Source of the DNA: Hippophae tibetana
Taxonomy: Eukaryota > Streptophyta > Magnoliopsida > Rosales > Elaeagnaceae
Assembly: GCA_037013495.1 (NCBI GenBank)
Contig: CM072810.1
Span: forward strand, 110,887,398 to 110,951,397
Length of the DNA stretch: 64,000 nucleotides
Direction of reading: 5' to 3'
Both the position numbers and the translations under genes were made by a program. Below the pieces are notes generated by a model. The model saw only the letters and a program-made list of their open reading frames with translations, made no database searches and was not told the origin of the DNA. Each line of letters starts with the position of its first letter. The stretch's first letter is position 1. Shown piece after piece: positions 62,193-64,000 of the stretch.

Positions 62193-64000
62193 CTATGATA
62201 TTGAAGTTGCAGCAGCCTTCTGAAATGGTACATAACAAGTTCAAAGTGTGTGAGTCATGAGTAGGTCTTGAAAGAGTAATAGAAAATTTCATTAGCTTAG
62301 TGATATTTACCCTTTTTTGCTCTTCTATATTTGCTTTTATTAGAGAATAGATAGCAACACCAGCAATTGCTATTGCAGTACCAATACCTGTTTGTGTAGA
62401 GATCGTGTTGCCTGAAAGTGTTTTAAAATTGAATCGTTAGAATGTGAAGAAGACTTCTTACAAGTTCCATTTGGGAACAAATAAACATAAATATAAGAAA
62501 TTGATATTAGTAAGAGGTAAGCAATGAATACTTACCAAACACAACAATGGAGAATCCAATGACAAAAACTCGCTTCAATACGTTCCCAACTGCATGTGTT
62601 AGTGGTGCAACCCGTTCCAAAGTATTGGTAGCAAGCTGCATTTATAAGTTTATAAATCGGTAAACCGAAATAGGACATAATGTCATTATTTGACAAGAAA
62701 AACTTGCTATCAATACCCTGTTTTCCCTTGATAGTGTTTTTCTTCTCTGATGTATTAGTTTAACAAGCATAGATATGACACACAAGTAACTAAATTTTGT
62801 TTGTGCTTTTATTAAAAGTGATTTTTGTCAAAAGTGGTTTTAAAAGACTGCTTTCAAAACGAATCACATGCATTGTGCTTGTGCTTGCGTCAAGAAACAA
62901 AATATGTGTCTTAAAGCATGATTTTTTTTAATGTATGGTTCATAAGCACTTTACAGAGTCCCTAACAGCAAAAACAAACAGACCCTAGTGCAACACAAAT
63001 GTGTTAACATGTGGATTCATTAGTGTCAATTCAGGCATGACACGAAATGCAGACATAGGTTATGTCAGACCAAACTGGAAAATAGTGAACTCAACTGATA
63101 TCAAACATCATACTGCCCTATGGTTAAAGCTTATGTTACGTGGATTCTTTTGGGACACTGAATATCCTAAAATTTTGGATATGTATCCGTGTGCTGGACA
63201 CGCCTATTTCTTTAATTTTTCTTTAAATTTCCATTAATTTGGAGTGTCGACTACCCACATCCATATCCACATTGTGTCCTTTAGACATGGGTATTTTATG
63301 AAAAATGAAGAGTCCATGCTTAAGGCTTAGGAAATTAGATCCTTATGAAAAGCCCTTGGAATACCTGATTGTAAAGATGATAAAACATCCCAATCCAGAA
63401 TAAATCAGACAAGAACTTGACAAGACCGACTTTCGCAATAGCACTGCTAAAACCATGTTGCATAAGTTGGGGTCCTTCAATCTGAAATCAATACAGAGTA
63501 TCCTTCAATGTAATGAGTAGAAAGGTTCGTATAAAATAAGAAGAAATTCAATGCTAGTAGTGGAGTTGACCTCTGAGAGAAATAAACTTACAATCAAGGC
63601 TGGTGGGATACAAACGAAGAGGGCAATTATTGAAATGTAGGCATACACATTTGTACTGTCCATTCCTGTCTGTTGAAGGCAAAAGAACTATTAAGTCTAG
63701 AAGAAAAAAGTTGCATAAGAGCAATAAATAAATTTTATCAACAAATATAATCCGTTTGAGCACTGCTCTATAAGCTCGTTTAAAGGGAGGAAAAGTAAAA
63801 ACTACTTGAATCTTTACACATTGAGGTATAAATTCCAGTTTCATTGTGAATTGAACATCATATGAGAATGAAAAATCTTGTGGCATTACATGAGGTATGT
63901 TTTTATGTTTAAGAGTTAGCTTAACTCATTAAAATATAAAACAAACATTACCAGCAAGGGAGATTATGCTAAACCTGGTAGGCACATACAATTGCAACAG
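62193..64000 (-). CDS. TPT: plastid triose-phosphate/phosphate translocator, 3' part
   Basis: Five coding exons on the minus strand: 63669-63592, 63481-63365, 62635-62536, 62411-62311, 62219-62193 (stop at 62193), giving the C-terminal 140 aa. 63670-64000 is intron and the 5' exons lie beyond the window. Read in order, the exons give [84 protein letters not shown] and [19 protein letters not shown], then a short basic tail. These are TPT signatures, distinct from GPT and PPT. The Lys-Arg pair in NVLKRVF corresponds to the phosphate-binding pair of the family. TPT exports triose phosphate from chloroplasts in exchange for phosphate, at the inner envelope. No disruption is seen. Confidence 0.94.
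62793..62985. mobile_element. possible small MITE in a TPT intron
   Basis: GTTTGTGCTTTTATTAAAAGTG at the left and the inverse of AACAGCAAAAACAAACAGACCC at the right are loosely inverted, and the right end resembles the GGGTCTGTTTG termini of plant Tourist-type elements. The flanking duplication is not clear. Lies within intron 62636-63364. Confidence 0.3.

Noticed and set aside
63001..63237. Plus-strand 78-codon frame within the TPT intron
   Set aside because: Opposite strand to TPT, inside an intron and rich in GTGTC/GACAC words typical of repetitive DNA. No domain recognised.
63554..63886. Minus-strand 110-codon frame
   Set aside because: It reads through intron sequence upstream of the TPT exon 63669-63592 and is out of the TPT frame.
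1..64000. CRISPR arrays, tRNA or rRNA genes, bacterial-type operons
   Set aside because: No regularly spaced repeats with unique spacers, no cloverleaf with A/B boxes and no rRNA blocks were seen. The DNA is plant nuclear.

Overview
This is eudicot nuclear DNA. The genes have many short GT-AG introns, very AT-rich intergenic sequence separates them, and the proteins most closely resemble Arabidopsis families (recalled, not searched). The exact species cannot be read from the sequence. Five protein-coding genes are supported; the other roughly 80% is decayed transposons, foldback elements, tandem repeats and AT-rich spacer.

Layout. 1-935: AT-rich, with one possible 5' UTR exon of a gene lying off the left edge. 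935-7035: a complete but decayed Ty1/copia retrotransposon on the minus strand (LTR pair, tRNA-Met primer site, gag, integrase, RT, RNase H). A 1.39-kb solo LTR is nested in its gag and an inverted extra RT piece lies inside its RT. 8766-12409 (+): ten-exon alpha/beta hydrolase, 348 aa. 14284-15867 (-): four-exon X8-domain, probably GPI-anchored protein of the plasmodesmata callose-binding type, 211 aa. 15.9-28.4 kb: gene-free, with a decayed tandem array (18.8-19.9 kb), a 0.93-kb tandem duplication (20.0-21.8 kb) and a foldback element carrying telomere-like repeats (27.6-28.4 kb) that ends 25 bp before the next start codon. 28458-31512 (+): six-exon mitochondrial-type PPR protein, 626 aa. 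31.5-43.9 kb: gene-free, with foldback elements. 43907-45394 (-): intronless nepenthesin-type aspartic protease, ASPG1-like, 495 aa, with a clear TATA box. 46454-50105: second, internally deleted copia element. 50-62 kb: gene-free, with a third copia fragment at about 59.7-60.06 kb, a perfect 35-bp palindrome and a long-TIR foldback element. 62193-64000 (-): the last five coding exons (140 aa) of the plastid triose-phosphate/phosphate translocator, whose 5' part lies beyond the right edge.

The genes do not form a pathway or cluster; this is an ordinary plant neighbourhood of single-copy-type genes in TE-rich DNA. No new multi-gene system was found. The most informative signals are structural: nested and inverted TE rearrangements with readable junctions, a GC-AG intron, a stop-free 84-nt intron, an in-frame 30-bp duplication in the PPR gene, a nearly identical 146-bp duplication in an X8-gene intron, and dispersed unclassified repeat families represented more than once in this window.
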